From Methanomicrobiaceae archaeon (GTDB lineage Archaea > Halobacteriota > Methanomicrobia > Methanomicrobiales > Methanomicrobiaceae): 64,000 nt of DNA. Both the position numbers and the translations under genes were made by a program. The stretch lies in NCBI GenBank assembly GCA_029762625.1, contig JARVGI010000002.1, positions 250,772-314,771 of the forward strand. Reading direction: 5' to 3'. Below, one piece after another: positions 1-10,180 of the stretch. Each line of letters opens with the position of its first letter. Positions within the stretch are counted from its first letter, which is position 1. Under the pieces are notes generated by a model. That model was not told where the DNA came from and did not search any database. It saw only the letters and a list, made by a program, of their open reading frames with translations.

Positions 1-465
1 GGGTTCTTTGAAAAAGGACGGTGGCCGCAGTACTACCGGATCGTGCAGGATCTGATGATCGCCCGCGCCATGCTCGGGGATCGCTATGGTGTTCCCGTGT
101 ACGCTGCAGGATCGAGTGACGGCGGGCGGTATGCGGCGATTGCTGCAGCCACCGATGAAGATTTCGCAGGATATTTCGGCGTCTCGACCTCGGGGTTCAG
201 TCGTGCGGGCGAGCAGTACACCGGAGCGCTTCGCACCTTCCTGCTCTCCATCGACCCCGAATGCACCATCGGTGCGATCTCCCCACGCCCCGTGCGCATC
301 TTCCACGCTCCCCTTGACCGGGTCATCGCCTACGATCAGGGGATGGCGCTCTTCAACCGCGCCCGTGAACCGAAGGATTTCATCGCCTTCAACGGCACCC
401 ACGGCATCTGCGATGAGGTCGATGACCGGGTGATTGCAGACGTCCTCACCTTTAAAGCACCCTGA
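1..465 (+). CDS. alpha/beta hydrolase, C-terminal part (5' truncated by window edge)
   Basis: The reading frame is open from the first base and ends at a stop at 463-465, so the N-terminus lies outside the window. The visible 154 residues carry a nucleophile elbow, GSSDGG, followed by an Asp in the context PLDRVIAY and a His in the context NGTHG. This is the Ser-Asp-His order of a serine hydrolase of the alpha/beta fold. No signal peptide or membrane segment is visible in this part. It is followed by a short A+T-rich gap holding a TATA-like ATATATG and then prf1, so it probably ends its own transcription unit. The substrate cannot be told from the sequence. Confidence 0.75.
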   Translation, partial: GFFEKGRWPQYYRIVQDLMIARAMLGDRYGVPVYAAGSSDGGRYAAIAAATDEDFAGYFGVSTSGFSRAGEQYTGALRTFLLSIDPECTIGAISPRPVRIFHAPLDRVIAYDQGMALFNRAREPKDFIAFNGTHGICDEVDDRVIADVLTFKAP

Positions 466-503
466 ACGTGAAGAATATATGATTCTTTACTGGAGAAGGG
501 AGA

Positions 504-1775
504 ATGGCTGAAGATACCGGACTGGATACCGCACGAAAACAATACGAGTTCAAAAAGACGCTTGAGAAACTGGCAGAAAAGGAGGGGAGCGGGACCGAGC
601 TGATCACCATCTACATCCCGCCCGACAAGCAGATCTCCGATGTCACCTCACAGCTGCGCGACGAATTCGGCCAGTGCTCCAACATCAAAAGCAAACAGAC
701 GCGCACCAACGTCCAGAGCGCCATCTCTTCCATCCTCTCCCGCCTGAAATACTATGGCCGCCCGCCCGAGCATGGCATGGCTGTCTTCTGCGGCACCATC
801 AAGCTCGGCGGGGACCGCACCACCCTTGACTGCACCATCATCGAGCCGCCCGAGCCTATCGGGCTCTACATGTACCGCTGCAGCTCCCACTTCGAGCTCG
901 AACCCCTCATGGCGATGCTCGAGGAGAAGGTGGTCTACGGGCTGATCGTGATCGACCGGCGGGAGGCGTATATCGGGTTTTTGCGCGGCAACCGCATCGA
1001 GCCCATGTCCGGGGTGACCTCCACCGTGCCGGGCAAGCAGCGCAAGGGCGGCCAGTCGGCGATGCGGTTCCAGCGCCTTCGCCTCATCGCCATCAACGAA
1101 TTCTACAAGAAAGTCGGCGACCGGGCGAGCGAGATATTCATGGCGGAAAAGGACTTCTTCGAACGGTTCAAGGGGGTACTGATCGGGGGGCCCACGCCGA
1201 CCAAGGAGGAGTTTGCGGACGGCGATTATCTTCACCACGAGCTGCAGAAACGCATCGTCGGCCTCTTCGACGTCTCCTACACCAACGAGAGTGGGCTTGC
1301 CGAGCTGGTGGACGCCGCGCAGGACGCCCTGCGCGGCGTGGAGGTCATGAAGGAGAAGCTGGTGATGGACCGCTTCTTCAAGGAGCTCGTCAAGGACGAC
1401 GGGGTTGCCGCCTACGGCGAGGAGAGCGTGCGCAAGAACCTCGAGCTGGGCGCGGTGGACACCCTGCTGCTCTCTTCGGTCCTGCGCAAGGCGCGGGTCA
1501 GGATCGAGTGCCAGAACTGCGACTATGCGGAGGAGCGAACGGTTCAGCTTGAGCCCGGAAAGAGCCTCCGGGACATGGAACTGGGCAACTGCGAGAAGTG
1601 CAGCGCTCCGCTGTTTATGGCGGATGAGGCCGACATCATCGACGAGCTGACCGACCTGGCGGATGCGAGCAGCACGGGGGTGAGGATCATCTCCGACGAT
1701 TTTGAGGAGGGCGCCATGCTCTACAACGCATTCGGAGGGATTGCGGCAATCCTTCGCTACAGGACGGGGTACTGA
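504..1775 (+). CDS. prf1: peptide chain release factor aRF1
   Basis: Archaeal/eukaryotic-type class I release factor. It reads all three stop codons in the ribosomal A site and triggers peptidyl-tRNA hydrolysis. The 423-residue length is normal for aRF1. The stop-codon recognition motif NIKS is at residues 60-63, and the GGQ motif that reaches the peptidyl-transferase centre is at 182-184. The C-terminal domain has CxxC pairs (CQNC and CEKC) of the kind expected for the zinc-ribbon in this family. The start is chosen because a strong purine-rich ribosome-binding site (GGAGAAGGGAGA) directly precedes the ATG. The gene overlaps argS as TGATG, so the two are translationally coupled. Confidence 0.97.
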   Translation: MAEDTGLDTARKQYEFKKTLEKLAEKEGSGTELITIYIPPDKQISDVTSQLRDEFGQCSNIKSKQTRTNVQSAISSILSRLKYYGRPPEHGMAVFCGTIKLGGDRTTLDCTIIEPPEPIGLYMYRCSSHFELEPLMAMLEEKVVYGLIVIDRREAYIGFLRGNRIEPMSGVTSTVPGKQRKGGQSAMRFQRLRLIAINEFYKKVGDRASEIFMAEKDFFERFKGVLIGGPTPTKEEFADGDYLHHELQKRIVGLFDVSYTNESGLAELVDAAQDALRGVEVMKEKLVMDRFFKELVKDDGVAAYGEESVRKNLELGAVDTLLLSSVLRKARVRIECQNCDYAEERTVQLEPGKSLRDMELGNCEKCSAPLFMADEADIIDELTDLADASSTGVRIISDDFEEGAMLYNAFGGIAAILRYRTGY

Positions 1776-3439
1776 TGTTTCTTGCGACCTACCATGCAAT
1801 CGAGGAAGCCCTCCGGGCGAGCGCAGGCGAAGAGGATGTGCAGCTCATCGACGGCGGCGAGCATGCCGACCTCGCCTCCACGGTGGCGTTCAGGCTTGCG
1901 AAAGTGCGGAAAAAAGCTCCTGCCGCGATCGCGCAGGAGATCGCGTCGGAGATTGCCGGCACGCTGGACGATCGTGACGTGCAGGTCGAGGTGATCGGCC
2001 CCTACATCAACTTCATCTTCGGGCGCCGCTATGCCAGCCGTGCGGCGGAAGCAGCACTTGCCGAAGGCTATGGGCAGCTTGCCCCCCGGCGGACGAGCGT
2101 CTGCATCGAGCACACCAGTGCGAACCCCAACGGCCCCCTGCACGTCGGGCATATCAGGAACTCCATCATCGGCGACACCCTCGCGCGGGCATTCCGCAAG
2201 GCCGGGCACCCGCTCGAGGTGCAGTACTACCTCAACGATATGGGACGCCAGATCGCCATCGTCTCATGGGGCTTCGATACCCTCGCCGTCGAGCCGCGCG
2301 AGGGGGAGAAGGGCGATCACTATATCGCCCGCGTCTATGTCGCTGCCAACCGGGCGATCGGTGACGACCCGGCAACCGCCGCCGAAATCGACCGGAGAAT
2401 GGCGCTCATCGAGCAGGGGGACCCCGATACCGTCCGGAAGTTCAGACATGTCGTCTCGATGTGTGCCGACGGCATCAAAGCGACGCTCCAGCGGCTCAAC
2501 GTGCACCACGACCGCTACATCTGGGAGAGCGATTTCGTCCGGAACGGGCAGATGGAGACCACCCTCGACCGGATCGCGAGCTTGCCTGAGTGCATCCGCG
2601 ATGACGTCCTCTCCCTCGATCTCACCGGGTGCGGCTTTGAAAAGCGCTATGTGCTCCGCCGAAGCGACGGCACTTCGGTGTACGCGGCCCGCGATCTCGC
2701 GTACCATATCTGGAAGGGCAGCAATTTCGACGATATCATCGACGTGCTCGGTGCCGACCATAAGCTGATCGGCGCCCAGCTGATTGCCACGCTCGGCCTG
2801 CTCGGGGAGAACGCGCCCGAAATCGTCCATTTCGAGTTCGTCTCCCTTCCCGAGGGCTCCATGAGCACGCGGCGGGGCACCTTCGTCTCCGCCGACGAGC
2901 TGATCGACGAGGTCACCGAACGGGCGCTCGAGGAGGTCACCGCCCGCCGCCCCGAGCTCGACCTGGATGAGCGGCGCGCCATCGCCCGGTCGGTGGCGGT
3001 GGGCGCCATCAGGTACGACATCGTCCGCGTCTCGCCCGACAAAAGCACCGTCTTCGACTGGAAGGAGGCGCTGAACTTCGAGCGGCAGAGCGCCCCCTAC
3101 ATCCAGTACGCCCATGCCCGCGCCTGCAGCATTCTCGCCAGAGCAGGGGAGTTCGAGGCGGCGTGCGATCTTGCGACCGAGAACGAGATCGCGCTTGCCA
3201 AGCATATCGCCCTCTTCCCCCGGATGGTTGCAAAGGTGGTGGAGGAGCGAAGACCGCACATGCTCGCCACCTATGCCCGCGAGCTCGCAGACCTCTTCAA
3301 CCAGTTCTACCGCTACGAACCGGTGCTGAAGAGCGAGGGTGTGGTGCGGGACTCACGGCTCACCCTCGTCAAGGCGGCGCAGAACACGTTGCATGAAACC
3401 CTGGAAACGCTTGGTATCGATGCACTCAGAAGCATGTAA
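1775..3439 (+). CDS. argS: arginyl-tRNA synthetase
   Basis: Class I synthetase that charges tRNA-Arg with arginine, using ATP. The class I signature is HVGH at residues 123-126, in the ArgRS-typical context of SANPNGPLHVGH. A KMSKS-like element, SMSTRRG, lies around residue 362. The protein has 554 residues, normal for archaeal ArgRS, with an N-terminal additional domain before the HIGH motif and an all-helical anticodon-binding domain at the end (DALRSM C-terminus). The ATG overlaps the prf1 stop by one base, and the 3' end overlaps the taw1 start by 20 bases. It is part of a four-gene translation operon. Confidence 0.97.
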   Translation: MFLATYHAIEEALRASAGEEDVQLIDGGEHADLASTVAFRLAKVRKKAPAAIAQEIASEIAGTLDDRDVQVEVIGPYINFIFGRRYASRAAEAALAEGYGQLAPRRTSVCIEHTSANPNGPLHVGHIRNSIIGDTLARAFRKAGHPLEVQYYLNDMGRQIAIVSWGFDTLAVEPREGEKGDHYIARVYVAANRAIGDDPATAAEIDRRMALIEQGDPDTVRKFRHVVSMCADGIKATLQRLNVHHDRYIWESDFVRNGQMETTLDRIASLPECIRDDVLSLDLTGCGFEKRYVLRRSDGTSVYAARDLAYHIWKGSNFDDIIDVLGADHKLIGAQLIATLGLLGENAPEIVHFEFVSLPEGSMSTRRGTFVSADELIDEVTERALEEVTARRPELDLDERRAIARSVAVGAIRYDIVRVSPDKSTVFDWKEALNFERQSAPYIQYAHARACSILARAGEFEAACDLATENEIALAKHIALFPRMVAKVVEERRPHMLATYARELADLFNQFYRYEPVLKSEGVVRDSRLTLVKAAQNTLHETLETLGIDALRSM

Positions 3440-4313
3440 GGCCCTGAAAAAACAGGGCTACCAGTTTTTCAACGACCGCTCCTCCGCGGCGCTCAAGCCC
3501 TGCATGTGGAACAAGCGGACGCTGCGGGGCGGGGCGATGTGCTACAAGCACACCTTCTACGGCATCGAGAGCCACCGCTGTGTCCAGATGACGCCGACCC
3601 TCCGCTGCAACCAGCGGTGCCTCTTCTGCTGGCGCTCCATGGAGCACGAGGTCCGTGAGGAGGAGGAGATCGATCCCGCCGAGATCGTGGCGAGGGTCCC
3701 GGCGCTCCAGAAAAAGGCACTCTCCGGGTTCAAGGTCTCGCAGTATGTCACCCCCGAACGGTTTGCGGAAGCGCTCGATCCCACCATGGTGGCCATATCC
3801 CTCTCCGGAGAGCCGACCTGCTACTCCCGCCTCCCCGAGCTGATCGACCAGTTCAACGAGGAGGGCTACACCACGTTCCTGGTCAGCAACGGCACGAGGC
3901 CCTGGGTGCTCGAGCGGTGCCGCCCCTTCCAGCTCTACATCTCGCTGGATGCGCCGGACAGGGAGACGTATATGCGGATCTGCCGGCCGAAGGGCGATTA
4001 CTGGGAATTTCTCCAGGAAAGCCTCTCCCTGCTCGGGCCCCGCCGGTCAGTGATACGCGTGACCGTGGTGCAGGGGCACAACGATTTCGGTGCGGAGGGC
4101 TATGCCCGGATGATCCAGGGCTCGGGGGCGGATTTCGTGGAGGTGAAGGGATACATGTATCTTGGATACAGTCGAAAAAGGCTTTCACGGGAGAACATGC
4201 CGGAACACGAGCATGTGCGGGAGTTTGCCGAGGCGATTGCACAACACTGCGACTATCGCCTGCTGGACGAACGCCCCATCTCACGCGTGGTCTGTCTGGA
4301 GCGTATCCAATGA
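3420..4313 (+). CDS. taw1: 4-demethylwyosine synthase (radical SAM, TYW1/Taw1)
   Basis: Radical-SAM enzyme that condenses N1-methylguanosine-37 of tRNA-Phe with pyruvate carbons to form the tricyclic wyosine base. The radical-SAM cluster motif is CNQRCLFC, with Cys at residues 63, 67 and 70, followed by Trp as usual for TYW1. A further set of Cys residues lies N-terminal (KPCMW, MCYKH), consistent with the second iron-sulfur cluster of the family. No flavodoxin domain is present, as expected for archaeal enzymes. The start at 3420 is preferred over upstream in-frame starts because these lie deep inside argS. The ATG of sepS overlaps the stop codon (ATGA), which indicates coupling. Confidence 0.95.
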   Translation: MHSEACKALKKQGYQFFNDRSSAALKPCMWNKRTLRGGAMCYKHTFYGIESHRCVQMTPTLRCNQRCLFCWRSMEHEVREEEEIDPAEIVARVPALQKKALSGFKVSQYVTPERFAEALDPTMVAISLSGEPTCYSRLPELIDQFNEEGYTTFLVSNGTRPWVLERCRPFQLYISLDAPDRETYMRICRPKGDYWEFLQESLSLLGPRRSVIRVTVVQGHNDFGAEGYARMIQGSGADFVEVKGYMYLGYSRKRLSRENMPEHEHVREFAEAIAQHCDYRLLDERPISRVVCLERIQ

Positions 4314-5890
4314 GGTTCGATGCCGAAGCATTCAGGAAACTATCACGTGAAGATTTCGAAAAAGCGTGGTACAAAGGGCCCGAGGTCCTGACGCCCCCCG
4401 GCGTTGCGGGCACCTACCCGCGCAGGCGCTACCGCCGGGCGAGCCCCCACCCGATCAGCGAGACGATTCAGCGCCTGCGGCAGGTGTACCTGTCGATGGG
4501 GTTCGATGAAGCGTGCAACCCCCTGATGATCGAGGAGAAGGATGTCTACCGCCAGTTCGGGCCGGAGGCGAGCGCCGTGCTCGACCGGGTGTTCTACCTT
4601 GGCGGCCTGCCGCGGCCCAACGTGGGGATCGCGCAGGCGCAGATCGAGCGGATCGGTGCCATTACCGGCCAGCCCCTCAGCACCGAACACGCAAACAAAA
4701 TGCGGGAGACGCTCCATGCCTACAAGAAATCGGTCATCGACGGCGACGAGCTGACCCACGAGATCGCCTCGGTGCTCGAGGTCGACGATGCGGTCGCCCT
4801 GCGCATCCTCGATGAGGTGTTTCCCGAATTCAAGGATCTGGCCCCGGAATCGTCGCGGACGACCCTGCGCAGCCACATGACGAGCGGATGGTTCATAACC
4901 CTGGGTGCGCTCTGGGAGCATGCACCCCTCCCGATCCGCCTCTTTTCGGTGGACCGCTGTTTCCGGCGCGAGCAGGAGGAGAGCGCTACCCGCCTGATGA
5001 CCTACCACTCAGCATCCTGCGTGGTGGCGGGGGAGGATGTCACCAACGAGGAGGGAAAGGCGGTGAGCGAGGCGCTGCTCTCTGCGTTCGGGTTCACCGA
5101 TTTCAAATTCCTCCCGGACGAAAAACGCTCCAAGTACTACATGCCGGACACGCAGACCGAGGTCTACGCCCGCCACCCGGTGCATGACTGGGTGGAGGTG
5201 GCGACCTTCGGGATGTATAGCCCCTCGGCGTTGGGTGAGTACGGCATCGAGGTGCCGGTGATGAATCTCGGGCTCGGCGTGGAGCGGCTGGCAATGCTCG
5301 CCTATCAGGCCGACGACGTGCGCCGCCTCACCTTCCCCCAGTTCTTCCCGCAATCCCTCTCCGATCGCGCCATCGCCGCACTGGTGGGCCTGCGCGAGGG
5401 GCCGGCAACGGTTGCGGGCCGAGCCCTCGCCCTCGCCATTCGCGAGGGTGCCGAGGCGCATGCCGCCGAGCCCGGTCCCTGCTCGTTTGCGGTGTGGGAG
5501 GGCTCCCTCGGGCAGACCGCGATCAGGGTGTTCGTGGAAGAGCCGGAATCGAACACCAGACTGCTCGGGCCTGCCTGTTTCAATGAAATTTTCGTTCACC
5601 GGGGCTCGGTGCTCGGCGTCCCGGACACCGAAAAGTGGGCGGAGGTGCGAAAACTCGGCGCCTCCACCGGCATCACCTATCTTGATGCGGTCGCCAACCT
5701 TGCCGCCGCACGCATCGAGGAAGCGGCACGCTGCGGCGGTGAGACGATGGTGCAGGTGAAGATGGTGAAACTCCCCGGCGATATCAACGTGAAAATCGGG
5801 GAGTCCGCCATGCGGTTCATCACGGACAACAACAAAAAGGTGGACGTGCGGGGCCCGGTGTTCATGACCGTCCGGTCCGAGCTGACCTGA
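4310..5890 (+). CDS. sepS: O-phosphoseryl-tRNA(Cys) ligase (SepRS)
   Basis: Class II synthetase that attaches O-phosphoserine to tRNA-Cys. SepCysS then converts this to Cys-tRNA(Cys), the route methanogens use in place of or beside CysRS. The protein has 526 residues, close to the usual SepRS length, and opens with the family-typical [20 protein letters not shown]. Class II features include the FRREQ motif 2 strand-loop and the [10 protein letters not shown] motif 3. A C-terminal part ([14 protein letters not shown]) completes the protein. The start at 4310 overlaps the taw1 stop; a longer upstream extension of the frame is a shadow of taw1. The SepCysS gene is not in this window. Confidence 0.95.
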   Translation: MRFDAEAFRKLSREDFEKAWYKGPEVLTPPGVAGTYPRRRYRRASPHPISETIQRLRQVYLSMGFDEACNPLMIEEKDVYRQFGPEASAVLDRVFYLGGLPRPNVGIAQAQIERIGAITGQPLSTEHANKMRETLHAYKKSVIDGDELTHEIASVLEVDDAVALRILDEVFPEFKDLAPESSRTTLRSHMTSGWFITLGALWEHAPLPIRLFSVDRCFRREQEESATRLMTYHSASCVVAGEDVTNEEGKAVSEALLSAFGFTDFKFLPDEKRSKYYMPDTQTEVYARHPVHDWVEVATFGMYSPSALGEYGIEVPVMNLGLGVERLAMLAYQADDVRRLTFPQFFPQSLSDRAIAALVGLREGPATVAGRALALAIREGAEAHAAEPGPCSFAVWEGSLGQTAIRVFVEEPESNTRLLGPACFNEIFVHRGSVLGVPDTEKWAEVRKLGASTGITYLDAVANLAAARIEEAARCGGETMVQVKMVKLPGDINVKIGESAMRFITDNNKKVDVRGPVFMTVRSELT

Positions 5891-5927
5891 GCCGGACGGC
5901 CCTCAATTCCCCCTGCTGCGCGGCTCT

Positions 5928-5956
5928 GCGGGGCGCCCCGCGGTGGGGGCGTTTTT
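5928..5956 (+). terminator. GC-rich hairpin plus T-tract after sepS
   Basis: A perfect 14-base palindrome (GCGGGGCGCCCCGC, 5928-5941) is followed ten bases later by a run of five T (5952-5956). It sits 40 bases past the sepS stop and before the A+T-rich promoter region of the MFS gene, so it is the likely end of the prf1-argS-taw1-sepS transcript. Confidence 0.55.
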
Positions 5957-6065
5957 GATGCATCACAACCATTTTTTATTCCACAGAATCCAATGATTAT
6001 CCTTCTGGATAACCTGTAAAACATACCATTTTAAACTGTCTTGTACCACCCAGAGCTGCGTCGGG

Positions 6066-7583
6066 GTGATCGCCATCGAACAAGGATTCCGTAGAATATT
6101 TGATGTTTTTAGAAACGGGGCCACTGCCTTTCCTGTAAAGGATGCCCTCGGCGGAATCGAGCTGAAACGAGCCCTCGATTATGTGCTCTGGGACGGGCTG
6201 GCCACGCAGGTCATGGTCACCCTTACCGCGGGGATTTTTCTGGTGGCGTTCGCGCTCGAGCTGGGGGCATCCAATACGGTCATCGGACTGCTCGCCGCCA
6301 TTCCCCCGCTCGCGGAACTCTTCCAGATTCCGGCGATCTATATCGTTGAGAAGGTGAGAAACCGGCGTTTTCTCGTCGTTCTCAACTCGCTTCTGGCGCG
6401 GTGCTTCTGGATTCCCATCGCCGCCATTCCCTTCGTCTGTCCGCCGGATCTCGCCATCCCCGTACTGATTGCCTCGATGTGCCTGTACGCCACCTTCTCG
6501 GCAATCTCCCACTGCGGCTGGAACTCGTGGATGCGGGACCTCATACCGCAGGACCGGCTTGGCGAGTTCTTCTCCCGGCGGATGAAGCTCTCCACCATCT
6601 GTGCCATCATGCTCAGCCTCTGTGCGGCCGCCTTTCTCGATGCATGGGGGGTTCGCATGCCGGGTGACCTGGCATCCGGCTACTCGGTGGTATTCATGGC
6701 GGGGTTCGGCGCTGGGCTGGTGGGCGTGTACTACCTTTCGAGGACGCCCGAGCCGAAGATGCTCCCCGCAGAAAGCCACCATTTCACCAGACTTCTTGCG
6801 GCTCCCGTCAGGGATATCAATTTCAGGAACCTGCTGGTATTTCTCGGCTCGTGGAACTTCGCCGTCAACCTGGCCGCGCCCTTCTTCACGGTGTATATGC
6901 TCACCCTGCTCGGCCTTGAGATCACCTGGGTCATCGCGTTCTCGGTACTCAGCCAGGTGGTGAGCGTCGTGTCCTTCCGCATCTGGGGAAGTGCCGCCGA
7001 CCGGTTTTCCAACAAATCGGTATTGAAGGTGAGCGGGCCGCTCTTCATGGTCTGCATCCTCGCATGGACCTTCACCACCCTTCCCGATGTCCACAGCCTC
7101 ACCATTCCGCTGCTCATCGCCATTCACGTCCTGATCGGCATCTCCACCGCCGGCGTCAACCTCGCCAGCGGGAACATCAGCCTCAAACTCGCCCCGCAGG
7201 GGAAAGCCACCTCCTACCTTGCGAGCTCCACCGTGGTCAACTCCCTTGCAGCGGGAATCGCCCCCATCGCAGGCGGTCTGTGCGCCGATTTCTTCGCCAG
7301 TCGTGAGCTCTCCCTCATCGTTACCTGGAAGGACCCGGTCTCCATCGTGGCGTTCGAAACCCTGGATCTCCAGCACTGGGACTTTTTCTTCTTCTTTGCC
7401 TTCTTCATCGGGCTGTACTCGCTCTACCGCCTCTCCAGAGTCCACGAGAGCGGGTGTGTCACCGAGCACATCCTCCTGCAGGAAATGGCGGCGGAAGTGA
7501 AACGGGAGATGCGCAACCTCTCCACCGCCGGCGGCCTGCGGATGCTGCTGCGCTTTCCCATCACGCGGCTGCGGGACCGGTGA
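6066..7583 (+). CDS. MFS transporter
   Basis: Integral membrane protein of 505 residues with about twelve hydrophobic segments, in two groups separated by a cytoplasmic loop near the middle (RTPEPKMLPAESHHFTRLL). This is the major facilitator layout. Loop motifs such as YIVEKVRNRRF after TM2 and SAADRFSNKS in the second half match the repeated basic GX3D-(R/K) loops of the superfamily. The substrate is unknown. The start is a GTG at 6066; there is no ATG before the first membrane segment, so GTG is accepted although the Shine-Dalgarno is weak. It follows an A+T-rich stretch (5960-6050) that probably holds the promoter. It appears monocistronic. Confidence 0.8.
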   Translation: MIAIEQGFRRIFDVFRNGATAFPVKDALGGIELKRALDYVLWDGLATQVMVTLTAGIFLVAFALELGASNTVIGLLAAIPPLAELFQIPAIYIVEKVRNRRFLVVLNSLLARCFWIPIAAIPFVCPPDLAIPVLIASMCLYATFSAISHCGWNSWMRDLIPQDRLGEFFSRRMKLSTICAIMLSLCAAAFLDAWGVRMPGDLASGYSVVFMAGFGAGLVGVYYLSRTPEPKMLPAESHHFTRLLAAPVRDINFRNLLVFLGSWNFAVNLAAPFFTVYMLTLLGLEITWVIAFSVLSQVVSVVSFRIWGSAADRFSNKSVLKVSGPLFMVCILAWTFTTLPDVHSLTIPLLIAIHVLIGISTAGVNLASGNISLKLAPQGKATSYLASSTVVNSLAAGIAPIAGGLCADFFASRELSLIVTWKDPVSIVAFETLDLQHWDFFFFFAFFIGLYSLYRLSRVHESGCVTEHILLQEMAAEVKREMRNLSTAGGLRMLLRFPITRLRDR

Positions 7584-7667
7584 AGGGCCCTTCCGCCGTG
7601 GCTGCGTGCAGGTGCCGCCAGCAGGTTTATCCCCCCGTGCGCCCTCCCCCTTCCTGAGGTGAGGGGC

Positions 7668-8204
7668 ATGGCTTTGCACTATCGCTCCACTGTGCTGTTT
7701 GTCGCCGATATCGGCAGGGCGACGTCGCTGTACCGGGACGTGCTGGAGCAGGAGGTCGTGGTCGACGGCGGCACACGTGTGGTATTTTCTTCGGGCATCG
7801 TTCTGCGGCAGAACGCGAATGCACACTCTCTGCCGGAGCAGGAAGAGGCCAGCGGGGGTTCTGCGCCCTGCATGGAGATCTATTTTGAAACCGACGATAT
7901 CGACGACGTTGCCGACAGGATCTTTGAGGCCGAACTCAGGCCCCTGCACCCGGTTGCAGAGAACCCGTGGGGCCAGCGAATCCTGCGGTTCTTCGACCCC
8001 GATGCGCACCTTATCGAGGTGGGCGAGCGGGTTGAGTGCATCGTGCGCCGGGAAGCGGCGTTGGGAATCCCCGCAGATTTAATCGCCCTGAAAACCCGTC
8101 TTCCCGTGCCCCGCGTCCTCGCCATCCTTGCCGGTGACCCCGTGCCTGCATGCAGGGCAGCAGAAGCATCATATGGGACCTGCCACAATCACTCCCCAGA
8201 ATAA
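7668..8204 (+). CDS. VOC (glyoxalase/dioxygenase superfamily) protein
   Basis: Small soluble protein of 178 residues with the N-terminal pattern of the vicinal-oxygen-chelate fold. A strand (YRSTVLFVADI) leads into ATSLYRDVLEQEVVVD, and a second module ends in the family signature RFFDPDAHLIEVGE, whose Glu is a usual metal ligand. The tail after residue 130 is not explained by the domain. The start at 7668 is chosen because the sequence GGTGAGGGG lies just upstream; the GTG at 7659 is part of this ribosome-binding site. VOC proteins include glyoxalases, isomerases and resistance proteins, so no reaction is assigned. It precedes glgB by 21 bases and may share its transcript. Confidence 0.75.
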   Translation: MALHYRSTVLFVADIGRATSLYRDVLEQEVVVDGGTRVVFSSGIVLRQNANAHSLPEQEEASGGSAPCMEIYFETDDIDDVADRIFEAELRPLHPVAENPWGQRILRFFDPDAHLIEVGERVECIVRREAALGIPADLIALKTRLPVPRVLAILAGDPVPACRAAEASYGTCHNHSPE

Positions 8205-8225
8205 TTCCGTGCGGAGAGGAGATCG

Positions 8226-10163
8226 ATGCGAGATGCTCCGGGGAATGAAGGGTGCGATCTGACGCGTTTTTCAGCCAGGGATATCGACCGGTTCAGGCAT
8301 GGCACCCACACCCGCCTGTGCGATCATTTCGGCTCCCATATCTGCACCTGCGATGGGGAGCGGGGAACGTACTTCGCCGTATGGGCTCCTGCCGCGGCAT
8401 CTGTCTCGGTGATCGGCGACTTCAACGACTGGGACGTGGGCGCGCACCCCCTGCACCGGTGCACCGGCGATGCGGGGATCTGGGAGGGCTTTGTCCCGGG
8501 GGTTGCCCGGGGGGACCGGTACAAATATTACGTCGCGTCCACGCAGGACGCCTACGCCTCTGAAAGGGGGGACCCGTTTGCGCGGTACTGGGAAGGTCCG
8601 CCGGGCACGGCATCGGTCGTGTGGGATCCCGCCTACCGGTGGAAGGACGGGGCATGGATGCGCACGCGGGCACGGCGCCACGAACCGGGCGCCCCCCTCG
8701 CGATCTACGAGGCCCATCTCGGCTCATGGCGGAGGGTTCCCGGGGAGGGCGACCGTCCTCTCTCCTACCGGGAGATTGCCGCGCCCCTCGCGGAGCACAT
8801 CGTCGATGCGGGGTTTACCCACGTCGAGTTTCTCCCGGTGATGGAGCACCCGTTTTACGGGTCGTGGGGCTACCAGACGTGCGGGTATTTCGCCCCCACG
8901 AGCAGGTACGGCACGCCCGAAGATTTCATGCACCTCATCGACACCCTCCACCGGCACGGCATCGGGGTCATCCTCGACTGGGTCCCCTCCCATTTTCCGG
9001 ACAACAGCCACGCTCTTGTCTTCTTTGACGGGACCCACCTCTACGAGCATTCCGATCCCCGTCGGGGCTTCAACCCGGAATGGAACAGCTATGTCTTTGA
9101 CTACGGGAAACACGAGGTGCGCCAGTTTTTGATCAACAGCGCGCTGTTCTGGCTCGAGCAGTATCATGCCGACGGGCTGCGGGTCGATGCCGTGGCATCG
9201 ATGATCTACCTTGACTACGGACGCGACGACGGAGGGTGGCTTCCCAACGCACATGGGGGACGGGAGAACCTTGAAGCGGTGGCGTTCCTTCGCACCCTCA
9301 ACCGCCATATCGCCGATCGCTGCCCCGGAGCACTGCGTATCGCCGAAGAGTCCAGCGAGTGGCCCGGGGTTACCGGCAGGCTGTACTGCGGCGGTCTGGG
9401 CTTCGACCTGAAATGGAATATGGGCTGGATGCACGACACCCTCCACTACTTTGCGCAGGACCCTCTCTTTCGCAAACAGGCCCACCACCACCTCACGTTC
9501 AGCAGGGTATACGCCTTCAAGGAACAGTTCCTGCTCCCCCTCTCCCACGACGAGGTCGTCTACGGCAAGCGGTCGCTCCTCAACAAGATGCCCGGGGATA
9601 ACTGGCAGCAACGCGCCAACCTCCGCCTCCTGCTGGGCTACCAGTACACCCACCCCGGCAAAAAGCTGCTCTTCATGGGCGGGGAGTTCGGGCAGTGGCG
9701 GGAGTGGTACCACGAAGCGAGCCTCGACTGGCATCTCCTGGACACCCCTGCCCATGCAGGGATACTTGCATGGGTTGCCGCGCTCAACCGACTCTACCGG
9801 TGCGAACCTGCCCTGCACGAATGCGACTTCGAGCCGCAGGGATTCGAGTGGATCGACTGCGCCGATGCAGACCAGAGCATCCTCTCCTTTCTTCGCAGGG
9901 GGAGGTCGAGCCCCGAACCCCTGGTGGTCGTCTGCAACTTCACCCCGGAACCCCGGCCCGGCTACCGGGTCGGGGTTCCCCTGCCCGGACGGTGGAGCGA
10001 GGCGCTCAACAGCGATGCGGTGCGGTTCGGGGGCAGCGGCATGGTATCCGGGAGTGCGCGCACCACGGAACCGGTTGCCTGCCACGGGCGGGACCACTCC
10101 CTCGTCCTGACCCTCCCGCCGCTGGCGGTACTGGTGCTCAGGCGGACGGGGGCGGGCGTATGA
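8226..10163 (+). CDS. glgB: 1,4-alpha-glucan branching enzyme (GH13)
   Basis: Makes alpha-1,6 branches in glycogen-like glucans by transferring cut alpha-1,4 chains. An N-terminal CBM48-like beta-sandwich (FAVWAPAAASVSVIGDFNDW, about residues 45-130) precedes the GH13 barrel. Catalytic residues are visible: the nucleophile Asp321 in GLRVDAVASM, the acid/base Glu374 in RIAEESSEW and Asp442 in LSHDEVVYGK. The length of 645 residues is normal. A strong GGAGAGGAG ribosome-binding site precedes the ATG. It is followed 17 bases later by a GH57 protein and then malQ, so the three genes form a glucan-storage operon. Confidence 0.96.
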   Translation: MRDAPGNEGCDLTRFSARDIDRFRHGTHTRLCDHFGSHICTCDGERGTYFAVWAPAAASVSVIGDFNDWDVGAHPLHRCTGDAGIWEGFVPGVARGDRYKYYVASTQDAYASERGDPFARYWEGPPGTASVVWDPAYRWKDGAWMRTRARRHEPGAPLAIYEAHLGSWRRVPGEGDRPLSYREIAAPLAEHIVDAGFTHVEFLPVMEHPFYGSWGYQTCGYFAPTSRYGTPEDFMHLIDTLHRHGIGVILDWVPSHFPDNSHALVFFDGTHLYEHSDPRRGFNPEWNSYVFDYGKHEVRQFLINSALFWLEQYHADGLRVDAVASMIYLDYGRDDGGWLPNAHGGRENLEAVAFLRTLNRHIADRCPGALRIAEESSEWPGVTGRLYCGGLGFDLKWNMGWMHDTLHYFAQDPLFRKQAHHHLTFSRVYAFKEQFLLPLSHDEVVYGKRSLLNKMPGDNWQQRANLRLLLGYQYTHPGKKLLFMGGEFGQWREWYHEASLDWHLLDTPAHAGILAWVAALNRLYRCEPALHECDFEPQGFEWIDCADADQSILSFLRRGRSSPEPLVVVCNFTPEPRPGYRVGVPLPGRWSEALNSDAVRFGGSGMVSGSARTTEPVACHGRDHSLVLTLPPLAVLVLRRTGAGV

Positions 10164-10180
10164 TACGGGGGTGAGGGGAT

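Noticed and set aside
3917-4309. N-terminal extension of the sepS frame giving a 657-residue protein
   Set aside because: It lies wholly inside taw1 in another frame and has shadow-like composition; SepRS homologues start with the [11 protein letters not shown] segment at 4310.
5997-8009. 670-codon minus-strand open frame opposite the MFS and VOC genes
   Set aside because: The protein is charged and low-complexity (shadow of GC-rich codons), whereas the plus strand encodes clear membrane segments and the VOC motif.
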